NCBI RefSeq assembly: GCF_009664365.1
Contig: NZ_CP044310.1
Location: 6,383,597-6,447,596, forward strand
Length of the DNA: 64,000 nt
Direction: 5' to 3'
DNA from: Paenibacillus xylanilyticus
Lineage (GTDB): Bacteria; Bacillota; Bacilli; Paenibacillales; Paenibacillaceae
In this document: positions 48,728-58,469 of the stretch, piece after piece
Layout of the letters: each line of letters starts with the position of its first letter
Position numbering within the stretch: the stretch's first letter is position 1
The notes under the pieces: model-generated
What the model was told of the DNA's origin: nothing
What the model saw: only the letters and a program-made list of their open reading frames with translations
The model's database searches: none
Made by a program: the position numbers and the translations under genes

Positions 48728-49573
48728 CTATTGCAGCAGTTCTAACAATCGCTCCAGATCCTGTTTGCTGTAGTAGTTGAGCTCGATTTTGCCTTTATCT
48801 TTGTTGTGCTTTATCTTCACTGTTGTTTTGAAACGCTCGCGCAAGGATTCCTCCACCGTATCAATGAATGGGTCCTTTTTCTTGAGTTTGGATTTTGCCT
48901 TGGCTTCACCCGTCTTGGAACGATCCAGCTGCTGTACCGCTTCTTCCAGTTCACGTACACTCCATTGTTGGTCAATGGTTTGTTTGGCCAGCTGTTTCAC
49001 CATATCCTGATCCTTCACACCAACTATGGCGCGTGCATGACCCATGGACAATGTTCCACGTGAAACATGGTCTTTCACTTCTTCCGGCAGCGAAAGCAAA
49101 CGCAAGAAGTTTGCAATGTGAGAACGGGATTTTCCCACTTTGACAGACAGCTCTTCCTGTGTCAGCGAGAACTGATCCATCAGGCCTTGATAGGCTACAG
49201 CCACTTCCATTGCGTTGAGATTTTCCCGTTGCAAATTTTCAATCAGAGCAATTTCCATAACCTGCTGATCACTAAAATTGCGAACGACTGCAGGCACTGT
49301 TGCATTACCGCAATATTGAGAAGCTCTAAATCGCCGTTCCCCGGCAATAATCTCATAACCTCTCAGTACAGTACGTACGATAATTGGCTGTATCACACCG
49401 TGTTGACGTATGGACTCTGCCAGTTCATGAATCGCATCCTCATCAAATACCTTCCGTGGCTGATAAGGGTTTGCCCGCAACTGGGCGATTGGAATTTCTA
49501 CAACCTTGTCATCGTCATTTATTGAAAGCGATGGAATGAGGGCATCCAGACCTTTTCCGAGCCGCTTACTCAT
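48728..49573 (-). CDS. parB: chromosome partitioning protein ParB (Spo0J)
   Basis: Product of 281 residues. The N-terminal ParA-activating tail (K-R-L-G-K-G-L-D-A-L-I) is followed by the CTP-binding ParB domain (N-P-Y-Q-P-R, G-E-R-R-F-R-A, E-N-L-Q-R-E), HTH near 140-165 (K-V-G-K-S-R-S-H-I-A-N) and a C-terminal dimerisation domain. It loads at parS, slides as a CTP clamp and recruits SMC. Overlaps soj by eight bases. The gene itself contains a perfect parS. Confidence 0.98.
   Translation of the reverse strand: MSKRLGKGLDALIPSLSINDDDKVVEIPIAQLRANPYQPRKVFDEDAIHELAESIRQHGVIQPIIVRTVLRGYEIIAGERRFRASQYCGNATVPAVVRNFSDQQVMEIALIENLQRENLNAMEVAVAYQGLMDQFSLTQEELSVKVGKSRSHIANFLRLLSLPEEVKDHVSRGTLSMGHARAIVGVKDQDMVKQLAKQTIDQQWSVRELEEAVQQLDRSKTGEAKAKSKLKKKDPFIDTVEESLRERFKTTVKIKHNKDKGKIELNYYSKQDLERLLELLQ
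49052..49067. promoter_or_regulatory. parS site inside parB
   Basis: TGTTCCACGTGAAACA, a perfect match to the ParB target TGTTNCACGTGAAACA. A parS within spo0J is also present in B. subtilis. Confidence 0.95.
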
Positions 49574-50327
49574 ACGATATCACTTCCTTTGCGAGCTCTA
49601 AATACACTTCTGCTCCTCGTGAACGGGGATCATACGTAATAATGGACTGCCCATGTGAAGGGGCTTCACTAAGTCGCACATTACGCGGAATAATCGTTTG
49701 ATATACCTTTTGTTGGAAATACTTCTTCACTTCTTCAATCACCTGAATCCCCAGGTTTGTGCGGGCATCAAACATGGTGAGCAGCACTCCCTCTATTTGC
49801 AGAGAGGTATTCAAATGTTTCTGCACGAGGCGAACCGTGTTAAGCAGTTGGCTTAGCCCTTCAAGTGCGTAGTACTCACACTGGATCGGAATGATCACCG
49901 AGTCGGAAGCGGTTAACGAGTTGATCGTTAACATGCCAAGAGATGGTGGGCAATCGATCAGTATGTAATCATAGTTTTTTTTCACCATGGCGAGTGATTT
50001 TTTCAAACGAACTTCACGTGATATGGTGGATACCAACTCAATCTCGGCTCCGGCAAGTTGTATCGTTGCAGGGATGATATGAAGCCCTTCAATTTGGGTT
50101 TCCACAATGGCTTCCTGAGGATGTACTTCATTAATGATGACATCATATATACAATTGGCCACATCTGCTTTGTTGATTCCGACTCCACTAGTCGTATTTC
50201 CCTGAGGGTCAATATCGACAAGCAGTACCCTTTTCCCGAGTGAAGCCAGTCCTGCACCCAAGTTAACAGATGTCGTCGTTTTCCCCACACCGCCCTTTTG
50301 ATTTGCTACGGCCATAATCTTAGACAA
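49566..50327 (-). CDS. soj: chromosome partitioning ATPase ParA (Soj)
   Basis: Product of 253 residues with deviant Walker A K-G-G-V-G-K-T-T (K near 11 and 16), V-D-I-D-P-Q-G-N-T-T and L-I-D-C-P-P-S-L-G. Acts with ParB in origin segregation and regulates DnaA in Bacillus. Translationally coupled to parB. Confidence 0.98.
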   Translation of the reverse strand: MSKIMAVANQKGGVGKTTTSVNLGAGLASLGKRVLLVDIDPQGNTTSGVGINKADVANCIYDVIINEVHPQEAIVETQIEGLHIIPATIQLAGAEIELVSTISREVRLKKSLAMVKKNYDYILIDCPPSLGMLTINSLTASDSVIIPIQCEYYALEGLSQLLNTVRLVQKHLNTSLQIEGVLLTMFDARTNLGIQVIEEVKKYFQQKVYQTIIPRNVRLSEAPSHGQSIITYDPRSRGAEVYLELAKEVISYE

Positions 50328-50482
50328 TTACTTCACCTCAAATAAAATAGGAGTCTTTTCTTGTAGGTTGTGAGATACAGTTAACTAAAAGCAGGTGGCT
50401 ATCGTCCACAAAAACAACAACTACCGTTCCGTTCTTCAAGCACGTTCTTCAATACACCAGACTTCAACCAGCTCTATAGACA

Positions 50483-50508
50483 GAAAAAGCGGCCCCATTG
50501 CCGCCTTA
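50483..50508 (-). terminator. noc terminator
   Basis: GCGGC pairs with GCCGC (50489-50504) with A-run 50484-50488 on the left. Confidence 0.85.
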
Positions 50509-50516
50509 AGCTTCAA

Positions 50517-51335
50517 CTATTTGCGTTTAGGAATATGAATGACGATCTCATAATGATCTTCGTGATCGGCTTCTTTTGTTTTGATATCCATACCAGAACC
50601 AGATACCATATCAATGGATTGACGGATCGTATTTAGCGCGAGTCTGACATCTTTGGTAAATGAGATGCGTTTGGACTTTTTGATTTTGGAAGCTTCCTTG
50701 TAAAAGGCAACCCTTGCTTCGGTTTGTTTTACGTTCAGCTCTTTATCAATAATCTCGCTGAGCAATTTCATTTGCAGTTCTTCCGAGTCCAGTGAAAGCA
50801 AAGCTCTTGCATGACGCTCGGATATTTTCCGTTCCATCAGTGCAGTCTTAATCCCTTCCGGGAGTTGTAACAACCGAATTTTATTGGCAATGGTTGATTG
50901 GCTTTTGCCTAATCGCTGCGCAAGACTCTCTTGCGTCAATTGGTGAAGATCAATCAACTTTTGATATGCAACCGCTTCTTCAATAGCCGTGAGGCCTTCA
51001 CGCTGCAGGTTCTCAATCAAGGCAATGGAAGCGGCCTGAGAGTCATTAAATTCGCGCACAATGGCTGGAATATGCTCTAGTCCCAGTTTTCGAACCGCAC
51101 GCCAGCGACGTTCCCCGGCAATAATCTCATATGATCCATTCCGCACACGGACAACAATGGGTTGAATGACTCCATGGGTTTTGATTGTCTGCAACAACTC
51201 ATCAATTTTATCATCGTCAAAAATCGTACGAGGTTGATAAGGGCTGCTTACTATTTCACCTACCGGAATTTGTTTCACTTCATCTCCGTTATTGCGCTCC
51301 GCCAAACCAAACAACTTCGAAAATTGTTCTTTCAT
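50517..51335 (-). CDS. noc: nucleoid occlusion protein Noc
   Basis: Product of 272 residues, a ParB paralogue. The N-terminal amphipathic segment M-K-E-Q-F-S-K-L-F-G (membrane targeting) identifies it as Noc. The ParB/CTPase domain (P-Y-Q-P-R, G-E-R-R-W-R-A, E-N-L-Q-R-E-G) and an HTH follow (L-G-K-S-Q-S-T-I-A-N-K). It blocks division over the nucleoid by binding NBS sites and the membrane. Start ATG 51335; the frame extends to 51350 without a better site. Confidence 0.96.
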   Translation of the reverse strand: MKEQFSKLFGLAERNNGDEVKQIPVGEIVSSPYQPRTIFDDDKIDELLQTIKTHGVIQPIVVRVRNGSYEIIAGERRWRAVRKLGLEHIPAIVREFNDSQAASIALIENLQREGLTAIEEAVAYQKLIDLHQLTQESLAQRLGKSQSTIANKIRLLQLPEGIKTALMERKISERHARALLSLDSEELQMKLLSEIIDKELNVKQTEARVAFYKEASKIKKSKRISFTKDVRLALNTIRQSIDMVSGSGMDIKTKEADHEDHYEIVIHIPKRK

Positions 51336-51702
51336 TCCGTATATTACCACCTAGTTTCGTAATAGCTCCCGCAGCAGTGCAGGTGCTTCCTATTCTATAT
51401 GCGACCCCTCATATGTTGTCGTTCTTCGAATAAGTTTTGCTTTCTACATCCACGTTCTGATGAAATGTCTATCCTTCTTGCCAAATCTATTTATATATAA
51501 TCTATGATCTCTGATACCCAGGATCGGCTACTTCTATTCTATCATCTTTTCTATCATAATCCTATTCTAACCTATTCTTTAAACCCTCCTAATTTTCCTG
51601 CTTTTCCTCCGAGCATCTTGTCGGTTTTACCCTCGTTTTCGCCCTTTTTTTCATTAGTTTATTTTGAAATAGTACTCGCTTTGTAATATGTATCTGAAAA
51701 TA
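51336..51702. other. noc upstream region
   Basis: About 370 bp of AT-rich, pyrimidine-biased plus strand with short repeated words (CTATTCTAACCTATTC near 51563). It should contain the noc promoter, but I cannot identify one confidently. No gene. Confidence 0.5.
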
Positions 51703-51738
51703 AAAAGAGGATGTTTCACGTGAAACATCCTCTTTTTA
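51703..51738. terminator. bidirectional terminator containing a parS site
   Basis: A 36-bp perfect palindrome: AAAAAGAGGATGTTTCAC followed by its exact complement. The centre, TGTTTCACGTGAAACA (51713-51728), is a perfect parS. The flanks supply the GC clamp and A/T tracts of a rho-independent terminator after rsmG (minus strand). Confidence 0.9.
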
Positions 51739-51832
51739 TTTTTCTAGTCTGACTACGACATGCACGACTAATTATTTTATAAATCGATCGCCCATAAAGT
51801 AAGCAAAGTATATTGGTTTACCCAACATTGAT
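51739..51832. other. spacer between parS-terminator and rsmG
   Basis: Short AT-rich spacer with no feature seen. Confidence 0.4.
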
Positions 51833-52558
51833 TTACTGTACCAATGGTGTCTTGAGTGGAGTCCCCGGTTTACGAGGATACTTGTGAGGCGTTTTATCAA
51901 ACTTCTGTATCAAGATGATATGACGCGCTGACTCTTCCACGGGCAGCTGGAATGGATGAACGGCTTTTACCCGTCCTCTCAGCTGATTGAAGCTAAATTC
52001 TGCTTCCTTCATTTCTTCACGAGGGTCTCCGCCTTTCATTGCGGCAAACATCCCACCTTTTCGAACGAAAGGCAAACAGAATTCATTCAGCACTGCCAGC
52101 TTAGCTACTGCGCGGGCAGTAACCAGATCGTAGCTGTCCCGATATCCTTCTTTGCGCCCCAGCTCTTCTGCCCGGCCATGAATTAATTCAACCTCAGTTA
52201 GACCCAGGGTATCCACGACATGCTGCAGGAAGCCAATGCGTTTGTTGAGTGAATCAATAATGGTCAGCTTTATATGTGGGAAGCATATCTTGAGCGGAAT
52301 ACCGGGAAAGCCTGCCCCAGATCCAATATCAGCAAGCTTTTCCACTTTGGTCATATCCGTGTAGAAGGCCAGGGATACCGAGTCATAAAAATGCTTCGTA
52401 TACACCTGTTCCCGTTCCGTTATCCCTGTCAGGTTCATCTTTTCATTCCAGGATACCAGCTCCTGAAAATACAGTTCGAACTGTTCCAGCTGACGTTTAT
52501 CCAGCTCCAAACCATGCTCTTTCAGTCGAACCTGCAATTGCTGTTGAATATCGTCCAT
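51833..52558 (-). CDS. rsmG: 16S rRNA (guanine527-N7)-methyltransferase RsmG (GidB)
   Basis: Product of 241 residues with the SAM motif D-I-G-S-G-A-G-F-P-G-I-P-L and the downstream motifs D-S-L-N-K-R and T-A-R-A-V-A. Methylates G527 of 16S rRNA. The ATG overlaps the mnmG stop (TAATG), so it is coupled to mnmG. Confidence 0.98.
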   Translation of the reverse strand: MDDIQQQLQVRLKEHGLELDKRQLEQFELYFQELVSWNEKMNLTGITEREQVYTKHFYDSVSLAFYTDMTKVEKLADIGSGAGFPGIPLKICFPHIKLTIIDSLNKRIGFLQHVVDTLGLTEVELIHGRAEELGRKEGYRDSYDLVTARAVAKLAVLNEFCLPFVRKGGMFAAMKGGDPREEMKEAEFSFNQLRGRVKAVHPFQLPVEESARHIILIQKFDKTPHKYPRKPGTPLKTPLVQ

Positions 52559-54447
52559 TATTGTCCCCTTGCTGCGGTTACACGGTTATAATGCTCCAAG
52601 TAGACAAGCAGAATGGAAATGTCTGCAGGAGTTACCCCAGCAATCCGGGAAGCCTGCCCAATTGAAATGGGACGGATCGTGGATAGTTTTTGCTTCGCTT
52701 CCATAGCCAGACCATGAACATCATTGTACTCAATCGTATCCGGAATTTTCTTTTTCTCCATCTTTTGCAAACGTTCCACGTGGATCAATTGTTTCTCAAT
52801 ATAACCCGCATATTTGATCTGAATCTCTACTTGTTCCTTCATATCTGCTGTCAGTTCTACCTCAGAAGGTGAAACCTGTTCAACCCAGTCATACGTAATT
52901 TCCGGACGACGCAATAGGGTAAGCAGTGTGCTTCCATCCTGAATTGGAGTCGAGCCAAACTCTTCAAGCTTCGGATTCACATCCGCAGGGCGTGCTTTAG
53001 CCGCTTTTAGACGTTCAACCTCTGCATCCACTTTTGCTTTTTTGTCGAGGAATTTAGCATAACGCTCGTCTGAAACCAGACCAATATCATGACCAATTTC
53101 GGTCAAACGCAGATCTGCATTATCATGACGAAGCAGCAAACGATACTCGGCACGTGATGTGAGCAAACGATATGGCTCGTTTGTTCCCTTAGTCACCAGA
53201 TCATCAATTAACACGCCGATATAGCCTTGGGAACGATCCAAAATAACAGGCTCTTTGCCTTGTACTTTGCGTGCAGCGTTAATCCCAGCCATGATCCCCT
53301 GTCCTGCGGCCTCTTCATAACCGGAAGTACCATTGATTTGTCCGGCCGTGAACAGACCTGGCAGACGTTTGGTTTCAAGTGAAGGCCAGAGCTGTGTAGG
53401 TACCATCGCATCGTATTCAATGGCGTATCCATTACGCATCATTTCCACTTTTTCCATTCCGGGAATCGAGCGAAGGACAGCAAGCTGAACATCCTCCGGC
53501 AGGCTGGTAGATAGTCCTTGTACATAATACTCGGATGTATTTTTGCCTTCTGGCTCCAGGAAGATCTGATGTTTCGGCTTATCGCTGAAACGAACAATTT
53601 TGTCTTCAATGGATGGGCAGTAACGCGGTCCCGTACCTTCAATGACACCTGAGAACATCGGTGCACGATGCAGGTTATCATTAATGATCTGATGCGTTTC
53701 AACTGAAGTGTAAGTCAACCAGCATGGCAGCTGCTCATTTTCCGAAGACTCAGTCTCATATGAAAAGAACTTCGGCTCATCATCACCAGGCTGAATTTCC
53801 GTTTTGCTGAAATCAATTGTATCCTTATGCACACGAGGTGGTGTACCTGTTTTGAAACGAACCAGATCGAATCCAAGTTCCCGCAGATGCTCAGACAATT
53901 TGAGTGAAGGCTGTTGGTTGTTCGGTCCGCTTTCGTACATCAATTCACCCATAATGACTTTACCGCGCAGATATGTGCCTGTAGTCAAAACAACAGCCTT
54001 AGCACGGTACTCTGTACCCGTCTGCGTCACTACCCCCACACATTTCCCGTCTTCGACGATCAAGCGATCCACCATGCCTTGACGCATAGTGAGGTTGCGC
54101 TCGTTCTCCATCGTTTCTTTCATTTTGTGCTGATAAGAGAATTTGTCTGCCTGAGCCCGCAGAGCGTGAACTGCAGGACCTTTCCCTGTGTTGAGCATTC
54201 TCATCTGAATAAACGTCTTATCGATATTCCGTCCCATCTCACCGCCAAGCGCATCAATTTCGCGCACAACATGTCCTTTAGCCGGTCCCCCAATGGATGG
54301 GTTACAAGGCATGAAGGCCACCATATCCAGATTTATTGTAATCATCAGTGTTTTGGAACCCATACGGGCTGCGGCCAGTGCCGATTCCACACCCGCATGT
54401 CCAGCACCAACGACAATTACATCATAGCTGCCGCCATCAAAAGCCAT
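52558..54447 (-). CDS. mnmG: tRNA uridine-5-carboxymethylaminomethyl modification enzyme MnmG (GidA)
   Basis: Product of 629 residues: FAD-binding G-A-G-H-A-G-V-E, N-P-S-I-G-G-P-A-K-G, A-L-R-A-Q-A-D-K, G-T-Y-L-R-G, and the C-terminal helical domain. Works with MnmE on wobble U34. ATG 54447 follows AAGGAGG; the frame upstream to 54474 is not used. A 215-bp spacer without features separates it from mnmE. Confidence 0.98.
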   Translation of the reverse strand: MAFDGGSYDVIVVGAGHAGVESALAAARMGSKTLMITINLDMVAFMPCNPSIGGPAKGHVVREIDALGGEMGRNIDKTFIQMRMLNTGKGPAVHALRAQADKFSYQHKMKETMENERNLTMRQGMVDRLIVEDGKCVGVVTQTGTEYRAKAVVLTTGTYLRGKVIMGELMYESGPNNQQPSLKLSEHLRELGFDLVRFKTGTPPRVHKDTIDFSKTEIQPGDDEPKFFSYETESSENEQLPCWLTYTSVETHQIINDNLHRAPMFSGVIEGTGPRYCPSIEDKIVRFSDKPKHQIFLEPEGKNTSEYYVQGLSTSLPEDVQLAVLRSIPGMEKVEMMRNGYAIEYDAMVPTQLWPSLETKRLPGLFTAGQINGTSGYEEAAGQGIMAGINAARKVQGKEPVILDRSQGYIGVLIDDLVTKGTNEPYRLLTSRAEYRLLLRHDNADLRLTEIGHDIGLVSDERYAKFLDKKAKVDAEVERLKAAKARPADVNPKLEEFGSTPIQDGSTLLTLLRRPEITYDWVEQVSPSEVELTADMKEQVEIQIKYAGYIEKQLIHVERLQKMEKKKIPDTIEYNDVHGLAMEAKQKLSTIRPISIGQASRIAGVTPADISILLVYLEHYNRVTAARGQ

Positions 54448-54662
54448 TCTGTTTACCTCCTTATGCCGCAGCACGTTTCAATTCCATGCCCACGGTCTAT
54501 TGTAAAAAAATTTGAATGCTCTCCCTATTCAGCCAGGGACATTCCGATCTATATCAAGCCATCAAGTCTGTAATTCCTACAGACGTCATTGCCATATTGA
54601 CCATTCACAAGAAATGGACTTCATTATCATACTACTTTTCACAGGAAGTATGTTTGTTCATT

Positions 54663-56039
54663 TTACTTTCCTAGACAGAACTGGGAGAAAATCTGGTCAA
54701 TCAATGCATCATGTGCCGTATCGCCCACAATCTCACCAAGGTGCTCCCATGCCAGACGCACATCAATCTGAATCATGTCGATTGGAATGAGCTGTTCAGC
54801 AGCTTCATATGCGTCTACCAAGGACTGTTTTGCCTTTTTGAGCAAAGCAATATGACGCACATTGCTGACATACGTCAAGTCAGCCGATTCCAGCTTACCG
54901 CTGAAGAACAAGGTGGAAATGGCATCTTCCAGACGATCAACACCCAGATCATCCTTCACCGACATCGGAACAAGGCGCTCTTCCGGGATGTAGCGAAGCA
55001 AAATCTCGCGGTCAGCCTGCGGAGCTAAGTCCATTTTATTCATAATGATAATTGATTGTCTACCGCGGATTTGTTCCAGTAATTCAATCTCATCCTCATG
55101 TAATGGTTCTGCCGCATTGATCACCATCAACAACAGATCTGCCTCTGCTACTGCGGAGCGTGAACGTTCTACCCCGATTCTCTCGACAACGTCCATCGTT
55201 TCCCGAATGCCGGCTGTATCCAGCAGCTTGAGCGGAATGTTATTAATCGTTACAAATTCCTCAATGACGTCACGTGTTGTTCCCGGAATATCCGTTACAA
55301 TTGCCCGATTATCCTGAGCGAGTGCATTCAGCAAAGAGGATTTCCCTACGTTTGGCCGCCCTACAATTGCCGTCGTAATTCCTTCACGTAGTATCTTGCC
55401 CTGTTCTGCCGTTACCAGCAATTTATCAATTTCAGTCATGACCAGACTGGATTTTTCTTTAATAAAATCAGCAGTTAAAGACTCTACATCATGCTCGGGA
55501 TAGTCAATGTTCACTTCAATGTGAGCCAGTGTTTCCACCAACGTATGTCTCAGATCACGCAGTTTGGAAGAAAGTTTGCCCTCCACTTGTTTGAGTGCTA
55601 CCGAGAATGCTCGATCCGATTTGGAACGAATAAGATCCATAACGCCTTCCGCCTGTGACAGATCGATCCGCCCATTCAGGAAAGCACGCTTCGTGAACTC
55701 ACCCGGCTCCGCAAGGCGAATATTAAGCTGAAGCAGCAGATCCAGAACCCGCTTCACGGAGACTACTCCACCATGAGCACTAATCTCAACCACATCTTCT
55801 GTCGTAAACGAACGAGGTGCCCGCATGACCGTAACCAGTACTTCTTCAATGTTCTCTCCACTGCCAGGTTCTATGATATGACCGTAGTGAACTGTATGAG
55901 ATGCGGCTTGGGTCAAAGGGGTTTTACTGCGGAAAATTTTCTCCGTCTCCGATACTGCATCCGGACCGCTGACCCGGATAACGGCTATGCCCGCTTCCCC
56001 AACAGCCGTGGATATCGCTGTGATCGTATCACTGATCAT
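54663..56039 (-). CDS. mnmE: tRNA modification GTPase MnmE (TrmE)
   Basis: Product of 458 residues. An N-terminal tetrahydrofolate-binding domain (I-A-A/I-S-T-A-V-G-E-A-G-I) is followed by a helical domain with an inserted Ras-like G domain: G-R-P-N-V-G-K-S-S, D-I-P-G-T-T-R-D, D-T-A-G-I-R and N-K-M-D. The C-terminal motif is C-L-G-K. ATG 56039 after GGGAGAG; the longer frame to 56087 is rejected. Confidence 0.98.
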   Translation of the reverse strand: MISDTITAISTAVGEAGIAVIRVSGPDAVSETEKIFRSKTPLTQAASHTVHYGHIIEPGSGENIEEVLVTVMRAPRSFTTEDVVEISAHGGVVSVKRVLDLLLQLNIRLAEPGEFTKRAFLNGRIDLSQAEGVMDLIRSKSDRAFSVALKQVEGKLSSKLRDLRHTLVETLAHIEVNIDYPEHDVESLTADFIKEKSSLVMTEIDKLLVTAEQGKILREGITTAIVGRPNVGKSSLLNALAQDNRAIVTDIPGTTRDVIEEFVTINNIPLKLLDTAGIRETMDVVERIGVERSRSAVAEADLLLMVINAAEPLHEDEIELLEQIRGRQSIIIMNKMDLAPQADREILLRYIPEERLVPMSVKDDLGVDRLEDAISTLFFSGKLESADLTYVSNVRHIALLKKAKQSLVDAYEAAEQLIPIDMIQIDVRLAWEHLGEIVGDTAHDALIDQIFSQFCLGK

Positions 56040-56132
56040 CGTTATCTCTCCCTGCTCTATTTTAAAATGGTTGTCCTTACGGACCACATGTAAATTTCAC
56101 TTTATGAGTTCTTACCAATATACTTATCTACG

Positions 56133-56173
56133 AAAAAAGCAATGGCTTCTGCACCGGGCAGGAAGCCATTGCG
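56133..56173 (-). terminator. terminator of rnpA-yidC-jag
   Basis: GCAATGGCTTC (56139-56149) and GAAGCCATTGC (56162-56172) pair perfectly; A-run 56133-56138. Confidence 0.95.
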
Positions 56174-56187
56174 TCTTCAATTTCGTG

Positions 56188-56889
56188 TTATTTCGTCATG
56201 ATGACCACACGCCGATTGGGCTCTTCGCCCTTACTGTACGTCTTAATCTGCGGGTGGTTTTGCAGTTTCGCATGAATGACCTTGCGTTCGAGTGGAGGCA
56301 TCGGCTCCAGAACCACTTCCTTGCCAGAACGGATCGCTTGTCCAGCCAGACGTTCAGCCAGATCCTCAAGTGTCTTCCGGCGGCGTTGGCGGAAATTCTC
56401 CGCGTCCAGTACAATTCGAACGAAACTTTCCGAATAACGGTTAGCTACAATGTTCGTTAGATATTGAAGTGCATCCAGCGTCTGTCCACGTCTGCCAATA
56501 ATCATGCCAAGATCCTCCCCGGCAATATTGAAGATATGTCCATCCCGCTGCTTTTTGATATCCACTTCAACATCCAGTCCCATACCTGCTGCTACTTCTT
56601 TTAAGAAAGCAGCCGCTTCCTCATAGGGATTTTTAGCTGCGACATCCTCAAGCTTAGCTTCAACCTGAGGTACATGTGCGGCCGGTTCGACCCGCTGTGG
56701 TACAGCTTCGGGCACAGGCAGAAGTTTTACTTCAACTTTCGCCGCCTTTACCCCGATCAAACCCAGGAATCCTTTTGACGGCTGCTCTAACACTTGTATC
56801 TCGACCTTGTCCCGGCTCACGCCAAGCTCAGCCAATCCTTGGTTTACAGCATCTTCAACGGTTTTTCCTGACGTAATGACTTTGGTCAT
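56188..56889 (-). CDS. jag: RNA-binding protein Jag (KhpB)
   Basis: Product of 233 residues: N-terminal Jag_N domain (A-V-N-Q-G-L-A-E-L-G-V, S-K-G-F-L-G-L-I-G), a linker, KH domain with G-M-I-I-G-R-R-G-Q-T-L-D-A-L-Q and R3H domain (R-x-x-x-H near 212). Forms the KhpAB RNA-binding pair affecting cell division and wall synthesis. Start overlaps the yidC stop. Confidence 0.97.
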   Translation of the reverse strand: MTKVITSGKTVEDAVNQGLAELGVSRDKVEIQVLEQPSKGFLGLIGVKAAKVEVKLLPVPEAVPQRVEPAAHVPQVEAKLEDVAAKNPYEEAAAFLKEVAAGMGLDVEVDIKKQRDGHIFNIAGEDLGMIIGRRGQTLDALQYLTNIVANRYSESFVRIVLDAENFRQRRRKTLEDLAERLAGQAIRSGKEVVLEPMPPLERKVIHAKLQNHPQIKTYSKGEEPNRRVVIMTK

Positions 56890-57764
56890 TTCGATTTTTT
56901 GGCCCCTTTCGACCCTTTTCCAGAGACGGTTGCCTTGCCACCGTTTTTGCGTTTAGCTCCATTTTTGGAGGAACTATTCTGCTTCACGTTGACTTCAGCC
57001 ACGACTTTATCATTATTCCGGTAAAGGAAATAGTTTTGCACGATCGTGTAGATGTTACTGTAGAACCAGTACAGCGGCAACGCTGACGGGAACTGGTAAG
57101 ACATTACGAAAATCAAGATTGGGTAAACCCACAGCATGAACTGCATTGGTCCAACCTGTTGTGCAGGATTCATGCGCATCATCATCCATGTTTGTACGAA
57201 TGTTGTGATGGCAGCCAGCACAGGCAGTATAAACAGGTGATCCGGCGCTCCGAGCTGGAGCCACAAGAAGTCATGTGTTCTCAGACTGGAGTTACCGTAA
57301 ATTGAGTTATAAAGTGCGATGTAAATCGGCATCTGAATCAGAAGTGGTAGACAACCCGCCATCGGATTAACTTTGTTCTCCTGAAACAACTTCATCGTTT
57401 CTTGCTGAACTTTCTCAGGTGTATCTTTATACTTGGCTTGAATCTCCTTCAACTGCGGCTGAATTGCCTGCATGGCTTTGGAGCTGCGGACCTGCTTCAT
57501 TGTTAGTGGCAAAATCAACGTCCGCACAATCAGCACCATGACTAGGACAGCTAGTCCATATTCACCGTTAAACCAGTTGGCGAATGTATCGAGCGCCAGT
57601 GAGAACCAGTAAACAACATTGCTTTGCCAGAATGAGTCACTGTTTTTCAGATCTTCCGTCGTAACCCCGGAGCCTTGCGGAGTACACCCCGCTAGTACGG
57701 TGACCATTGCAATGACTGCAATGAGGAGAATCCACTTCCCCTTTGATGTCTTCAATCGCGACAC
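56886..57764 (-). CDS. yidC: membrane protein insertase YidC (SpoIIIJ)
   Basis: Product of 292 residues, a lipoprotein (lipobox L-A-G-C, Cys near 27) with five transmembrane helices of the Oxa1/Alb3/YidC type. It has conserved R in V-L-I-V-R-T-L-I-L-P and a basic C-terminal tail. Inserts membrane proteins with or without SecYEG. Overlaps jag by four bases. Confidence 0.97.
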   Translation of the reverse strand: MSRLKTSKGKWILLIAVIAMVTVLAGCTPQGSGVTTEDLKNSDSFWQSNVVYWFSLALDTFANWFNGEYGLAVLVMVLIVRTLILPLTMKQVRSSKAMQAIQPQLKEIQAKYKDTPEKVQQETMKLFQENKVNPMAGCLPLLIQMPIYIALYNSIYGNSSLRTHDFLWLQLGAPDHLFILPVLAAITTFVQTWMMMRMNPAQQVGPMQFMLWVYPILIFVMSYQFPSALPLYWFYSNIYTIVQNYFLYRNNDKVVAEVNVKQNSSSKNGAKRKNGGKATVSGKGSKGAKKSK

Positions 57765-57838
57765 TTCATAACCCCTCTCTTAACCATTCCATTCCACCGT
57801 AAATCATACCATAATTAGGAGGACAAATAAACCGAAGC

Positions 57839-58189
57839 TTACCGTTTGTTAGGCTTAAGAAGAGCCGCTTTGCGCATAACGTGCAGCAGGCTTTTCTCCA
57901 TTTCCTGATAGGTCATGTCCAGCGCACCTTTTCTCACAATGAAGATCAGGTCCATCTGTGTGACAATCTCTTTTTCATGGTGCCTTATAATTTCCTTAAT
58001 CATGCGTCTCATCCGGTTTCGTACGACAGCGTTTCCGATTTTCTTGCTGCACGATACACCCACCCGGAATTGCTCCGTATCTTTACGGCGGCAGCCATAC
58101 ACCACAAATTGATGATTGGCAAAAGATTTCCCATACCGGTATACGCGGCTAAAGTCCGCCCGGTTTCGCAAACGCAGTCTTTTATACAC
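57839..58189 (-). CDS. rnpA: ribonuclease P protein component
   Basis: Product of 116 residues starting at GTG 58189 (AAGGAG upstream). Contains the RNR motif N-A-V-V-R-N-R-M-R-R and L-R-L-R-N-R-A-D-F-S-R-V. Assists the RNase P RNA in 5' tRNA processing. Lies between rpmH and yidC as usual. Confidence 0.97.
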   Translation of the reverse strand: MYKRLRLRNRADFSRVYRYGKSFANHQFVVYGCRRKDTEQFRVGVSCSKKIGNAVVRNRMRRMIKEIIRHHEKEIVTQMDLIFIVRKGALDMTYQEMEKSLLHVMRKAALLKPNKR

Positions 58190-58433
58190 GGCGCTTCTCC
58201 TTGCTGTTCTCCACCATCCATATTGACGGAGGCCTCATTACTGATTTAGTATAGGCTTTCTTGAATAACGGTAAACTGTTCTAACGACAACTTCATTATA
58301 TATAAGGTAACTTTTTTAAAAATTTCGTGACGGATTAGATCCTTCTTCAATAAAGAAATAGACACTTTCGCCCTTTTTCGCAGCCAATTCAGACCCGATC
58401 TATATCAGCATCCAGTCTGAAATGACTCATTTA

Positions 58434-58462
58434 AGAAAAAAAAGACCACCTCGGTGGTCTTC
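58434..58462 (-). terminator. rpmH terminator
   Basis: AAGACCACC-TC-GGTGGTCTT (58442-58461), with A-run 58435-58441 giving T on the minus strand. It would separate rpmH from rnpA at least partly. Confidence 0.85.
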
Positions 58463-58469
58463 TCATGCA

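Noticed and set aside
52772..52787. third parS-like site in mnmG (CGTTCCACGTGGATCA)
   Set aside because: Only 13 of 16 positions fit and the changes break the palindrome; the codons are explained by the MnmG protein.
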